Counted from the stretch's first letter, positions 7,374-16,686 are shown. The stretch: 64,000 nt of DNA from Dysgonomonas gadei ATCC BAA-286 (GCF_000213555.1 NZ_GL891987.1:86660-150659), one strand, 5' to 3'. Numbers and translations are program-made. Notes: generated by a model from the letters alone, not told the origin.

Positions 7374-10160
7374 ATGTCAGAAGAGAAAAATATATTTATA
7401 AAAGGTGCACGGGTAAACAATCTGAAAAACATTGATGTAGAGATTCCCCGAAATAAATTTGTGGTAATTACAGGACTATCCGGTTCGGGTAAGTCTTCGC
7501 TTGCATTTGATACGCTCTATGCAGAAGGCCAACGCCGCTATGTGGAAAGTTTATCGTCGTATGCCCGTCAGTTCCTAGGCCGTATGAATAAGCCGGAAAG
7601 CGATTATATCAAAGGCATTCCGCCGGCTATTGCTATCGAGCAACGGGTAAGCGCTCGTAACCCGCGTTCCACAGTAGGTACCTCGACAGAGATATATGAA
7701 TATTTGCGGTTGCTTTTTGCCCGTATAGGGAAGACTATTTCTCCCGTATCGGGGCAGGAGGTGAAGAAGCATCAGGTGAGCGATATTGTAGAAAAGATGC
7801 AATCATATCCGGAGGAAACGCGTCTAGCCATTCTGACTAAAATAATTCTCCGCGACGGTAGGTCTTTGAATGAACAACTCGAAATTTTACAGAAGGAAGG
7901 CTTCTCAAGAGTAGAGATAGCCGGTAAATTCGAACGGATTGAGGATGTTCTGGCATCCAAGACCAAATATAAAGCGGACGAATTGCTTCTGCTTATCGAC
8001 CGCCTTACCTGCGATAAAGACGCGGCCAATATCAGCCGTTTCTCAGAATCCATAGAAACCGCTTTCTTCGAAGGAGAGGGTGATTGTGTGATCCGTTTCT
8101 ATATAGGGGATAAAGTTGAGAGTTTCGACTTTTCGAGACATTTCGAGGCCGATGGCATTCAGTTTGAAGAACCGTCCGACCTGATGTTCAGTTTCAACAG
8201 CCCGGTAGGAGCCTGTCCCGTTTGTGAAGGCTTTGGCCGTGTGATGGGGATAGATGAAGACCTTGTGGTTCCCAATAAAAGCCTGTCGGTATATGAAGAC
8301 GCCGTAGTCTGCTGGAAAGGAGAGAAAATGAGCGAATGGAAGATGGAGTTTATCCATGCCGCCTCTAAGCATAATTTCCCTGTTCACCGTCCTTATTTCG
8401 AATTATCGGATAGCGAACGTGATTTGCTCTGGCATGGTGCGAGAGGCTTGCACGGCATAGACGATTTCTTCAAAATGGTGGAAGAAAACCAGTATAAGAT
8501 ACAATACCGTGTAATGCTTGCCCGTTACCGGGGAAAAACGACTTGTCCGGCTTGCAAAGGTTCGCGGCTTAAACCTCAGGCATTGTACGTAAAAGTAGGC
8601 GGTAAAACCATTGCCGACCTCGTATTGATGCCTATATCCGAACTGAAAGTATTTTTCGATTCCCTTGATTTGAATGAAACAGATGCAGCTATCGCTAAGC
8701 GTCTGTTAACCGATATAAATATCCGTATCCTGTATCTTATGAATGTCGGGTTGGGATATCTTACTTTAAATCGTTTGTCGAATTCCCTCTCTGGAGGAGA
8801 GAGCCAGCGTATAAACCTGGCTACATCGCTGGGAAGCAGTCTTGTGGGGTCGCTCTATATATTGGATGAACCGAGTATCGGATTACACTCTCGTGATACC
8901 GATTTATTGATCAATGTCTTGCAGGAATTGAAAGCTATTGGTAATACTGTGGTTGTGGTAGAGCATGACGAAGAGATAATACGTGCCGCTGACTATATTA
9001 TCGACATAGGTCCTAAAGCCGGACGATTAGGCGGTGAGATCGTATATCAGGGAGATGTGGCCGGCCTGCAGAAGCATACCGAAAGTTATACTGTCCGCTA
9101 TCTGAATGGAGAAGAAAAGATAGATGTTCCCAAAGTAAGGCGCAAATGGAATAACTTCATAGAGATAAAAGGCGCACGGCAAAATAATCTGAAAAATATC
9201 GACGTGAAGTTCCCGCTAAATGTGATGACCGTGGTAACAGGTGTCAGCGGTTCCGGTAAATCATCATTGGTATGTGATGTTTTCTATACTGCCTTGGAGC
9301 GCCATTATAAAGGAAAGGGAGACCAGATAGTGCAATACAATGGACTGGAAGGTGACCTGAAGCTGATAAAGGATATAGAAATGGTAGATCAGAATGCCAT
9401 TGGGCGTTCGTCTCGTTCCAATCCTGTGACCTATATAAAGGCTTATGATGAGATTCGCAAGTTATTTGCAGAGCAACCTCTGGCAAAACAATTGCATTTT
9501 ACTCCGGCTTTCTTCTCCTTCAATGTAGAAGGCGGAAGATGTGAAGAATGTGCAGGAGAAGGTAAGATACTGGTAGAGATGCAGTTTATGGCCGATGTAC
9601 TGCTCGAATGTGAGGTATGCAAAGGAAGACGTTTCAAGCAGGATGTTTTGGATGTACAATACAGAGGTGCAAGTATCCACGATGTGTTGGAAATGACAAT
9701 AGATCAGGCTATCGAGTTCTTTGAAGAAGGAAAAGGCAACACGGAAAAGAAAATAGTAAAACGCTTGAAACCATTGCAGGATGTAGGTCTGGGATACGTA
9801 AAATTGGGACAGTCGTCATCATCTTTATCAGGAGGAGAAAACCAACGTGTAAAACTGGCGTTCCACCTTGTGGACGAGAAGCCTGAGCCTACTCTCTTTA
9901 TATTCGATGAACCTACTACGGGATTGCATTTCCACGATATAAAAACCCTGTTGAAAGCGTTCGATTCTCTGATAAAAAGGGGACATACCATTGTTATCAT
10001 CGAGCATAACATGGATGTTATCAAATGTGCCGATCATATTATCGATATAGGCCCCGAAGGGGGAAAAGAAGGCGGCTATGTGGTCTGTGAAGGTACTCCT
10101 GAGAAGATTGCCAAATGTGAGAAGTCGTATACTGGGAAGTTTTTAAAAGAGAAACTTTAA
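7374..10160 (+). CDS. uvrA: Excinuclease ABC subunit A
   Basis: About 928 residues, the usual length of UvrA. Two ABC ATPase halves are visible: Walker A motifs GLSGSGKSS near residue 34 and GVSGSGKSS near 622, and ABC signatures LSGGESQR near 475 and LSGGENQR near 818. Zinc-binding cysteine pairs CPVC/CPAC (near 280 and 391) and CEEC/CEVC (near 722 and 745) are intact. UvrA is the damage sensor of nucleotide excision repair and loads UvrB, whose gene lies at 22.7-24.7 kb on the opposite strand. The stop codon overlaps the convergent acetyltransferase gene by four bases. The start follows a -7 box by 21 bp. Confidence 0.97.
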   Translation: MSEEKNIFIKGARVNNLKNIDVEIPRNKFVVITGLSGSGKSSLAFDTLYAEGQRRYVESLSSYARQFLGRMNKPESDYIKGIPPAIAIEQRVSARNPRSTVGTSTEIYEYLRLLFARIGKTISPVSGQEVKKHQVSDIVEKMQSYPEETRLAILTKIILRDGRSLNEQLEILQKEGFSRVEIAGKFERIEDVLASKTKYKADELLLLIDRLTCDKDAANISRFSESIETAFFEGEGDCVIRFYIGDKVESFDFSRHFEADGIQFEEPSDLMFSFNSPVGACPVCEGFGRVMGIDEDLVVPNKSLSVYEDAVVCWKGEKMSEWKMEFIHAASKHNFPVHRPYFELSDSERDLLWHGARGLHGIDDFFKMVEENQYKIQYRVMLARYRGKTTCPACKGSRLKPQALYVKVGGKTIADLVLMPISELKVFFDSLDLNETDAAIAKRLLTDINIRILYLMNVGLGYLTLNRLSNSLSGGESQRINLATSLGSSLVGSLYILDEPSIGLHSRDTDLLINVLQELKAIGNTVVVVEHDEEIIRAADYIIDIGPKAGRLGGEIVYQGDVAGLQKHTESYTVRYLNGEEKIDVPKVRRKWNNFIEIKGARQNNLKNIDVKFPLNVMTVVTGVSGSGKSSLVCDVFYTALERHYKGKGDQIVQYNGLEGDLKLIKDIEMVDQNAIGRSSRSNPVTYIKAYDEIRKLFAEQPLAKQLHFTPAFFSFNVEGGRCEECAGEGKILVEMQFMADVLLECEVCKGRRFKQDVLDVQYRGASIHDVLEMTIDQAIEFFEEGKGNTEKKIVKRLKPLQDVGLGYVKLGQSSSSLSGGENQRVKLAFHLVDEKPEPTLFIFDEPTTGLHFHDIKTLLKAFDSLIKRGHTIVIIEHNMDVIKCADHIIDIGPEGGKEGGYVVCEGTPEKIAKCEKSYTGKFLKEKL

Positions 10161-10687
10161 ACACTTTCCAATAACAATTCATATAATCTGAACCATTTCA
10201 GATGTTCATATCCCAGTTGTAAATCGACCGTGGCTATATATGTATAGCCCAGTTTTTCATATAATGATATGGCTGCTGTATTGTTAACAGAGACATCCAA
10301 CCGGATTGATCTCATTTTCAGCCGAATTGCATATTCCTTTGCAAAAGTCATAAGCTTAAACGCCACACCTTTTTGCATAAAATGCGGATGCACTACAAGA
10401 GTGTGTACTACAAATACATCTTTGTAATCCGCAGATACATTCCAGTCCGCTTCTTTATAGGCGGTTTCCTGCTTATGGTTCAGAATAATGCTGCCGGCTA
10501 TCCTGCCGGCGGTTTTTAAAACAAACAGGCTCTCGTCTTCAATACCTTCAAGTGCTGTTTGCCGTATAGGGTAAATATGTTTGATCCAACCGGGATAATT
10601 AATGTTCGATTCCAGATAATCATTCAGATCATTGTATAGGTCTTCCAGTTCATCTATGTCGTTTATTGTCCCTTTTTCTATAATCAT
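10157..10687 (-). CDS. GNAT family N-acetyltransferase
   Basis: A 176-residue protein with the GNAT fold. The acetyl-CoA binding region is VVHTLVVHPHFMQKGVAFKLM, and the C-terminal half shows the common SIRLDVSVNNTAAISLYEKLGY motif. The acceptor substrate is unknown. It starts 14 bp after the RNA methyltransferase stop, so the two probably form an operon. Its last bases overlap the 3' end of uvrA, which converges on it. An ATG four codons upstream is possible. Confidence 0.85.
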   Translation of the reverse strand: MIIEKGTINDIDELEDLYNDLNDYLESNINYPGWIKHIYPIRQTALEGIEDESLFVLKTAGRIAGSIILNHKQETAYKEADWNVSADYKDVFVVHTLVVHPHFMQKGVAFKLMTFAKEYAIRLKMRSIRLDVSVNNTAAISLYEKLGYTYIATVDLQLGYEHLKWFRLYELLLESV

Positions 10688-10701
10688 GCGCCTCTTCAAC
10701 T

Positions 10702-11493
10702 TTAAAACCCACGTTGCCTCATGGCCTCAAAGGTGAGAACGGCAGTGGAAACGGAGACATTCAGCGAATCTATTTTTCCCCGCATCGGTATTTTTATCCT
10801 TGCGTCCGCGTTGGTGAGCCAGAAATCAGTCAGTCCGTCCGCTTCCGTACCCATTACTATCGCTGATGGAATAGAAAAATCCGTATCCTGATACCATTGC
10901 GAAGCCTGCAATTCGGCGGCAAACGATTTTATCTTCTTATGCCGGAGGAAATCCAACGCATCCCGTGATGAACATACAGCCGTTTTCACGGTGAAAAGGC
11001 AGCCTACACTGGAACGTATAGCATTGGGATTGTACAGGTCGGTGGCCGGGTCGCAGATGATGACGGCATCAGCCTGCGCCGCGTCGGCCGTGCGGAGTAT
11101 TGCCCCCAGGTTACCGGGTTTTTCTACCGCTTCAAGTATGATGATAAATGGGTTTTCAGATAGTTGCAGATCTTTTAAAGTATGGTTTTTCGGTACGGCA
11201 AGAGTCAGTAGTCCGTCCGAACCTTCACGGTATGCAATTTTTTCGAACACTGCCTCCGATACTTCAAACAGTTTGTTTTCACCGATAGAATCGAGAACAT
11301 CCGGATAATCTGTCTTCCGGAATAATTCCGGGCAGACATATACCGAATTTATCTCATAATCAGCCGTCATGGCTAGGCTCAGTTCCCTTGCTCCTTCTAT
11401 CAGGAAGAGATTTTGTTCCTTGCGCTCTTTGTTTTTGGCGAGTTTTGTGATATTCTTTATTCTTGGGTTTTGCAGGCTGGTTATTTTTTCCAT
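10702..11493 (-). CDS. SpoU/TrmH family RNA 2'-O-methyltransferase (RlmB-like)
   Basis: A 263-residue protein with an N-terminal substrate-binding domain (ITSLQNPRIKNITKLAKNKER, FLIEGARE) and a C-terminal SPOUT knot: motif 1 LEAVEKPGNLGAILRTADA, motif 2 IVMGTEADGL and motif 3 IPMRGKIDSLNVSVSTAVL. These enzymes methylate ribose 2'-OH groups in rRNA or tRNA with SAM. Which nucleotide is modified cannot be told from sequence, so no gene symbol is given. It is divergent from the DUF5715 gene, and the two -7 boxes are only 21 bp apart. Confidence 0.9.
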   Translation of the reverse strand: MEKITSLQNPRIKNITKLAKNKERKEQNLFLIEGARELSLAMTADYEINSVYVCPELFRKTDYPDVLDSIGENKLFEVSEAVFEKIAYREGSDGLLTLAVPKNHTLKDLQLSENPFIIILEAVEKPGNLGAILRTADAAQADAVIICDPATDLYNPNAIRSSVGCLFTVKTAVCSSRDALDFLRHKKIKSFAAELQASQWYQDTDFSIPSAIVMGTEADGLTDFWLTNADARIKIPMRGKIDSLNVSVSTAVLTFEAMRQRGF

Positions 11494-11545
11494 TTGTTTT
11501 TTACATCCTTTTCATTTTTAACCGGGTTGCCATAAAAGGCAAAGA

Positions 11546-11553
11546 CAAAAATA
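11546..11553 (-). promoter_or_regulatory. -7 box of the RNA methyltransferase gene
   Basis: CAAAAATA on the plus strand reads TATTTTTG on the minus strand, 53 bp upstream of the ATG at 11493. Confidence 0.5.
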
Positions 11554-11574
11554 ACAACTAAGGCGGTTATTTTG

Positions 11575-11582
11575 TACCTTTG
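11575..11582 (+). promoter_or_regulatory. -7 box of the DUF5715 gene
   Basis: TACCTTTG, an exact TAnnTTTG match, 29 bp upstream of the ATG at 11612. It rules out the in-frame GTG at 11582. Confidence 0.6.
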
Positions 11583-11611
11583 TGCCGGAAAAATCAAAAT
11601 TAAGGAGATTT

Positions 11612-12271
11612 ATGAGATATATGTGGATACTTTCAATCGGTATTCTATCTATGATAAGTTGTAGTTCGAAAGGGCAAAGCGACGAGGAGAAGCCAGCGGC
11701 CGAAGTAAGGAAATATAGTCGCTTTAACGGGAATTACAATAAAACGTTTGCCGATTTGCAGGATGTCCAGATTGAAGCCGCCATCGCAAACGGGGTAGGC
11801 CCCCTGGTTTCCAGAGCGGATACAGCCTTGTATGAAGGACAATTGGTACGCATACCGAACGAACTGGATATATACAAGGTGGATAAGCTGAAACACTCGA
11901 TGCCTTTCCTTGTACCGAAAGCGGCTACCCTGCTGTCGGATATCTGCCTTAATTTCAGGGATTCGCTTATCAGCAAAAAAATGGTCTTATATAAGCCGAT
12001 TGTTACCAGTATTACACGGACGGATGATGATGTAAAAGGGCTCTCAAGACGTAACAGGAATACGAGCGACAACTCGACACACCGCTATGCCACGACATTC
12101 GATATCGCCTGGACACGCTTCGAGAAGGTAAATCCATCAGATCCGCGTACTCTCGACGATGGCAGGCTAAAAGCTGTACTGGGGCAAGTCCTCCACGACC
12201 TGCGGCAACGTGACAGATGTTATGTGAAGCACGAAAGAAAACAGTCTTGTTTTCATATAACGGTAAGATAA
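11612..12271 (+). CDS. DUF5715 family lipoprotein
   Basis: A 219-residue protein starting at an ATG preceded by a good Shine-Dalgarno sequence, TAAGGAG, unusual in this window. The N-terminus is a lipoprotein signal peptide (ILSIGILSMISC). The core contains SRADTALYEGQLVRIPNE and, toward the end, the pattern HRYATTFDIAWTRF and LGQVLHDLRQRDRCYVKHERKQSCFHIT. This resembles the D-Ala-D-Ala carboxypeptidase-like folds annotated as DUF5715 (histidine and aspartate in YATTFDI and a late CFHI), but no activity is established. It is probably exported and membrane-anchored. Confidence 0.78.
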   Translation: MRYMWILSIGILSMISCSSKGQSDEEKPAAEVRKYSRFNGNYNKTFADLQDVQIEAAIANGVGPLVSRADTALYEGQLVRIPNELDIYKVDKLKHSMPFLVPKAATLLSDICLNFRDSLISKKMVLYKPIVTSITRTDDDVKGLSRRNRNTSDNSTHRYATTFDIAWTRFEKVNPSDPRTLDDGRLKAVLGQVLHDLRQRDRCYVKHERKQSCFHITVR

Positions 12272-12285
12272 AATCAATTAGAAAA

Positions 12286-12366
12286 TTTGCCAATTAGCAT
12301 ATTAGCAAATGTTTAAAATCAAAATCCTTACAATTTGCTAATTTTCGAATCTGCTAATTCGCTAAT
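12286..12366. repeat. AATTAGC/GCTAATT repeat cluster upstream of truA
   Basis: The stretch holds many copies of AATTAGC, ATTAGCA and their reverse complement GCTAATT. Its first 26 bases (12286-12311) recur at 32097-32122 with one difference. It fills the gap between DUF5715 and truA and may be a decayed repeat or a hairpin region. Confidence 0.6.
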
Positions 12367-12375
12367 TAATGAATA

Positions 12376-13140
12376 ATGAAACGTTACTTCATATATTTAT
12401 CATACAACGGGGAAAAGTATTGTGGATGGCAGATACAGCCTAATGGCGTATCGGTACAGGAAACAATAGAAAAAGCGTTGTCCACCTTGCTGCGTATGCC
12501 GGTATCTATTGTGGGTGCCGGGCGTACCGATGCGGGTGTACATGCCCGTATGATGACAGCGCATTTCGACAGCGAACAGGAAATTACGGATCTGTTATTG
12601 CTGGCAAATAAGCTGAACAGCCTGTTACCAAAAGATATTGCCATACAAAAAATAATAGAAGTAAAGCCGGATGCCCATGCCCGTTTCGATGCTGAATCGA
12701 GGCTGTACAGATATTATATTACAACCGATAAAGATCCCTTTCTGCATCATCTGAAATATAAGATATACGGAAATCCGGATATAGAAATAATGAATGCCTG
12801 CGCAAAGGTATTATTCGATTACGAGGATTTTACCAGCTTCAGCAAGTTGCATACCGATGTGAAAACGAATAACTGCACGATTATGCTTGCCCGGTGGGAA
12901 CAGGCCGGGAACGATTATATATTCACCATCAAGGCGAACCGTTTTTTGCGTAATATGGTACGTTCCATCGTGGGAACACTGCTTGAAGCCGGACGGGGAA
13001 AGATAACCACAGATGATTTCCGGCGCATTATTGAAGCTAAAGACAGGTGTAAAGCCGGGACTTCTGTTCCGGGACATGCCCTCTTTCTGGAAGAAATAGA
13101 ATATAATAACGATATATTTAACAACGATGAGGATATCTAA
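12376..13140 (+). CDS. truA: tRNA pseudouridine(38-40) synthase
   Basis: A 254-residue protein with the TruA active-site motif GAGRTDAGVHA, catalytic Asp52. The N-terminal YLSYNGEKYCGWQIQPNG and the C-terminal RFLRNMVRSIVGTLLEAG are standard for the family. TruA converts U38-U40 of the anticodon arm to pseudouridine. The last 14 bases overlap the nhaA start, so the two genes are translationally coupled. The upstream gap consists of the AATTAGC repeat cluster and no clear -7 box is seen. Confidence 0.96.
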   Translation: MKRYFIYLSYNGEKYCGWQIQPNGVSVQETIEKALSTLLRMPVSIVGAGRTDAGVHARMMTAHFDSEQEITDLLLLANKLNSLLPKDIAIQKIIEVKPDAHARFDAESRLYRYYITTDKDPFLHHLKYKIYGNPDIEIMNACAKVLFDYEDFTSFSKLHTDVKTNNCTIMLARWEQAGNDYIFTIKANRFLRNMVRSIVGTLLEAGRGKITTDDFRRIIEAKDRCKAGTSVPGHALFLEEIEYNNDIFNNDEDI

Positions 13141-14293
13141 CCTTTTAAGTGGCAGAACACTGCGTAGATTTATGGAAAGTGAGAAGTCGGGAGGACTTAC
13201 TCTCATCGTATGCACATTAATATCGATACTGCTCGCCAACTCCAGTATTGGGGGAGGTTATCGTGGTATATGGGATTTTCATGCAGGTAGCCATACTGTC
13301 GCAGAATGGATAAACGACGGATTAATGGCTGTTTTCTTCCTTTTGGTAGGATTGGAACTTATTCAGGAAATTTATGAAGGTGAGTTGTCGAATATAAAAA
13401 GGGCCATGCTGCCTATTTCGGGAGCATTGGGAGGGATGTTGATCCCCGCAGCAATATATATGTCCTTCAACTTCGGAACCGATACACACGCCGGATTTGG
13501 GATACCTATGGCAACGGATATTGCTTTTGCTCTTGGCGTACTGTCTTTGCTTGGCAACCGCGTACCTGTTTCGCTGAAAGTATTTCTTACCGCTCTGGCG
13601 GTTATCGACGATTTGGGGGCTATCATTGTTATCGCCATATTTTACACTACGTCACTGGCATGGGTGTACCTGATTATCGCATTGGGTATGTTTGTATTAT
13701 TGCTCACCCTGAATAAGAAATTCAAAGTAACCAATCTTATCCCTTATCTTATAGGCGGTGCCATTATGTGGTACTGTATGCTTCATTCGGGTGTGCATGC
13801 GACTATTGCTGGGGTATTGCTCGCCATAACAATCCCGTTCAGGAGAGGGGATGCGAAATGCCTGTCCAACAGGATGCAGCATGCTTTGCATTATCCGGTC
13901 GCATTCTTCGTATTACCGGTATTTGCTTTAGCAAATACAGCTATGGTAATAGAGGGTAACTGGGACCAGTCGGTTGGAGAGCCGTTCGCAATGGGTATTC
14001 TCCTAGGCCTGATTGTCGGTAAACCTTTAGGTATAACGTTATTCAGCTTTATCTCGGTGAAAACAGGCTTATGCGCACTTCCCAGAGGTGTGAACTGGAA
14101 AGCATTGCTCGGAGCAGGTATGCTGGGAGGTATAGGATTCACTATGTCTATATTTATTACTTTACTGGCATTCAAAGGAAATGTGCATTATATCAATGAG
14201 TCGAAATTGATGATATTATTGGCGTCTCTGGCATCGGGAATTATTGGTTATGCATGGTTGAGTAATGTGCTGAAGAAAGAAAATTCAAAATAA
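13127..14293 (+). CDS. nhaA: Na+/H+ antiporter NhaA
   Basis: A 388-residue inner membrane protein with about twelve hydrophobic segments. The essential aspartates are present: MATDIAFALGVL near residue 132 and AVIDDLGAIIVIA near 160. The family exchanges Na+ (or Li+) for protons and protects against salt and alkaline stress. It starts inside the truA 3' end (14 bp overlap), so it is expressed from the same transcript. In the well-studied E. coli case NhaA is regulated by NhaR; no such regulator is nearby. Confidence 0.95.
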   Translation: MRISNLLSGRTLRRFMESEKSGGLTLIVCTLISILLANSSIGGGYRGIWDFHAGSHTVAEWINDGLMAVFFLLVGLELIQEIYEGELSNIKRAMLPISGALGGMLIPAAIYMSFNFGTDTHAGFGIPMATDIAFALGVLSLLGNRVPVSLKVFLTALAVIDDLGAIIVIAIFYTTSLAWVYLIIALGMFVLLLTLNKKFKVTNLIPYLIGGAIMWYCMLHSGVHATIAGVLLAITIPFRRGDAKCLSNRMQHALHYPVAFFVLPVFALANTAMVIEGNWDQSVGEPFAMGILLGLIVGKPLGITLFSFISVKTGLCALPRGVNWKALLGAGMLGGIGFTMSIFITLLAFKGNVHYINESKLMILLASLASGIIGYAWLSNVLKKENSK

Positions 14294-14299
14294 GCTGAA

Positions 14300-14318
14300 A
14301 CAGATAAAAAATATCTGT
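14300..14318 (+). terminator. Short hairpin after nhaA
   Basis: ACAGATA (14300-14306) and TATCTGT (14312-14318) pair around an A5 loop, 7 bp after the nhaA stop. There is no strong T-run, so its function as a terminator is uncertain. Confidence 0.3.
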
Positions 14319-14390
14319 AACTTCACAAACAATAAAAGTCTCAAAAGGTAATTGTATTAACAACCCTTTAAAGCTAATTAATAATAGAAA

Positions 14391-15518
14391 ATGGGCTACA
14401 TTATTCCAATACTACCGCTAGCTATCGAACTTGAGACAAAAGCCGTTCTCAAGCAATTAAATGCAGCTAACAGAAAACTTGCTGAATTAAAGGGTGTTGC
14501 ATTGACAATTCCAAATGAGAATATTCTTATCAATACACTTTCTTTGCAAGAGGCAAAAGACAGTTCGGCAGTAGAAAATATTGTTACAACTAACGATGAG
14601 CTCTTTAGAGGAGAGTTGGATATAGAAAGGAAAGCATATATGGTATCAGCCGCAACCAAAGAGGTTTTAAATTATGCTCATGCCTTGAAGTCAGGATTTA
14701 TTTTAGTAAGGGAAAGCAGATTATTAACTAATTCTCATATAAAACATATTCAGGAACTATTAGAGGAAAATAAGGCAGGTTTCCGTTCTGCTCCCGGGAC
14801 TACACTTAAAAACCAATTTAACGAAATAATATATACTCCACCACAAGACAGGAATCAAATTGAGGAATATATGAAGAATCTGGAGGCATATATTAACGAT
14901 GACACATTATCTGATGTAGATCCTCTTATCAAAATGGCAGTTATTCACCATCAGTTTGAGAGTATTCACCCATTTTATGATGGGAATGGTCGCACGGGTC
15001 GTATTATCAATATCTTGTATTTGGTAATAAAAGGTATGTTAGATTTGCCAATACTCTATTTAAGTCGTTATTTTATCCGTAATAAAGCAGAATATTATAC
15101 TTTGTTACAAAGAGTAAGAGACAATAATCTGTGGGAAGAATGGATACTATATGTTCTGAAGGGTATTGAGCAAACGGCTACACAAACTATAGAGTTAGTG
15201 AAAGGTATCTCATTGCTGATGATACAATATAAACAAGATATGAGGCCATTGTTAGGGAAAGCATATAATCATGAACTTTTGAATAATTTGTTTAACCACC
15301 CATATACCAAAATTGAATTTGTTGTTAGAGATTTAAATGTTACCCGAATCACAGCAACGGGTTATTTAAACAAATTAGTAAAAGCTAAATTACTGACTAA
15401 AGTCAGATTAGGAAAATATAATTATTATCTAAACATGCCATTGATAGATTTGCTAATGAGTGTTAGTGGAGAGTTACCATATCGACAAACCGAACAGGTA
15501 GAATCAGTAAATAATTAA
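14391..15518 (+). CDS. Fic family protein (AMP-transferase type, with autoinhibitory helix)
   Basis: A 375-residue protein. An N-terminal Fic_N-type domain contains a probable autoinhibitory helix, DSSAVENIV near residues 56-64, matching the [S/T]xxxE[G/N] pattern. The catalytic Fic motif HPFYDGNGRTGR lies near residue 195, with all key residues of HxFx(D/E)GNGRxxR intact. A winged-helix region follows at the C-terminus (TRITATGYLNKLVKAKLL). Fic proteins of this class usually transfer AMP to protein hydroxyls and are held off by the inhibitory glutamate. The target is unknown. The base composition is more AT-rich than neighbours, suggesting an accessory origin. Confidence 0.92.
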   Translation: MGYIIPILPLAIELETKAVLKQLNAANRKLAELKGVALTIPNENILINTLSLQEAKDSSAVENIVTTNDELFRGELDIERKAYMVSAATKEVLNYAHALKSGFILVRESRLLTNSHIKHIQELLEENKAGFRSAPGTTLKNQFNEIIYTPPQDRNQIEEYMKNLEAYINDDTLSDVDPLIKMAVIHHQFESIHPFYDGNGRTGRIINILYLVIKGMLDLPILYLSRYFIRNKAEYYTLLQRVRDNNLWEEWILYVLKGIEQTATQTIELVKGISLLMIQYKQDMRPLLGKAYNHELLNNLFNHPYTKIEFVVRDLNVTRITATGYLNKLVKAKLLTKVRLGKYNYYLNMPLIDLLMSVSGELPYRQTEQVESVNN

Positions 15519-15524
15519 ACAAAA

Positions 15525-15592
15525 CTATACATGTAAACAATGACATATATAGAAAACCGCTAAAATCTATACATGTTAATTTGATATGTATA
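15525..15592 (+). repeat. CTATACATGT direct repeats downstream of fic
   Basis: CTATACATGT occurs at 15525-15534 and 15567-15576, 42 bp apart (about four helical turns), followed by ATATGTATA at 15584-15592. The half-palindromic units in an intergenic region suggest a protein-binding site upstream of the EamA gene; this is inference. Confidence 0.4.
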
Positions 15593-15668
15593 AGAATCGA
15601 TCAAATTCTTTACATATAATAGAATACAACTTATCATAAACCAAGGGTATTTAATATATAATTTTCAT

Positions 15669-15676
15669 TACTTTTG
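15669..15676 (+). promoter_or_regulatory. -7 box of the EamA transporter gene
   Basis: TACTTTTG, an exact TAnnTTTG match, 48 bp upstream of the ATG at 15725. Confidence 0.55.
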
Positions 15677-15724
15677 TGCCTTAATCTTATAGTCCTTGTT
15701 TAATAGAAACGCGCCTTTCGAATT

Positions 15725-16624
15725 ATGTGGTTAGCGCTTGCTTTTGTTTCGGCATTCTTTCTCGGATGCTATGATATATGTAAAAAGAAGTCGGTTGACG
15801 GAAATGCTGTCATACCTGTATTGTTTCTCAATACGCTGTTTTGCTCCCTGCTGCTCTTGCCCCTTGTCCTTATATCCAAAGTTTCGCCCGATACGTTAAG
15901 CGGTACGATAGGATATGTACCATCCGTCTCTCTTGAAACCCACGGGTATATCTTTATAAAATCGGTCATTGTCCTCACCTCATGGATATTCGGATATTTT
16001 GCCATAAAACATCTGCCTCTGACCATCACAGGTCCGATAAATGCCACTCGCCCCGTAATGACACTGCTTGGCGCGCTGTTTATATTCGGTGAGCGTTTGA
16101 ACTTATTCCAGTGGATAGGGGTAATTATAACTATTATCTCCTTCTTCCTGCTTTCTCTTTCGGGTAAAAAGGAAGGGATCAGCTTCCATAAGAATAAATG
16201 GATATTCTTCATGGTTCTGGCTTCTGTAGCAGGGGCTGTGAGCGGCCTCTACGATAAGTTCCTGATGCAGCAGTTCAGTTCTACGGCAGTTCAGTACTGG
16301 TTCAATACATACCAGTGCCTGCTGATGCTGATAGTTCTTCTTACGCTGTGGTATCCTAAACGGGAGAAAACGACTCCGTTCAAGTGGAAATGGAGTATAA
16401 TCCTTGTGTCTGTATTCCTTACCATTGCCGACTTTGTCTATTTCTATGCATTGACAGACTCCGATGCCATGATCTCGATCGTATCCATGGTAAGGCGCAG
16501 TAGTGTACTGGTGTCATTTGCCGGAGGAGTACTGTTCTTCCATGAAAAAAACTTAAAAGGGAAAGCTATAGACCTCGTTTTAATAATTGTAGCGATGTTT
16601 TTCCTATATTTGGGGACGAAATAA
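15725..16624 (+). CDS. EamA family (DMT superfamily) transporter
   Basis: A 299-residue inner membrane protein with about ten hydrophobic helices arranged as two EamA repeats (HLPLTITGPINATRPVMTLLGALFIFGERL in the first half, DSDAMISIVSMVRRSSVLVSFAGG in the second). Members export or import small metabolites such as amino acids and nucleotide-sugars. The substrate is not predictable. It has its own -7 box and is followed by a DUF3256 gene 62 bp downstream, likely on the same transcript. Confidence 0.88.
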   Translation: MWLALAFVSAFFLGCYDICKKKSVDGNAVIPVLFLNTLFCSLLLLPLVLISKVSPDTLSGTIGYVPSVSLETHGYIFIKSVIVLTSWIFGYFAIKHLPLTITGPINATRPVMTLLGALFIFGERLNLFQWIGVIITIISFFLLSLSGKKEGISFHKNKWIFFMVLASVAGAVSGLYDKFLMQQFSSTAVQYWFNTYQCLLMLIVLLTLWYPKREKTTPFKWKWSIILVSVFLTIADFVYFYALTDSDAMISIVSMVRRSSVLVSFAGGVLFFHEKNLKGKAIDLVLIIVAMFFLYLGTK

Positions 16625-16686
16625 GTCAGTTAGCAGTGAACAGTAAACAGTTCGCAATATACATCTAATGTAAATAAATAAGCAGA

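Noticed and set aside
14391..15518. Fic protein as part of a toxin-antitoxin or phage-defence island
   Set aside because: It carries its own inhibitory helix and no antitoxin or defence gene is adjacent, so a stand-alone regulator is simpler.
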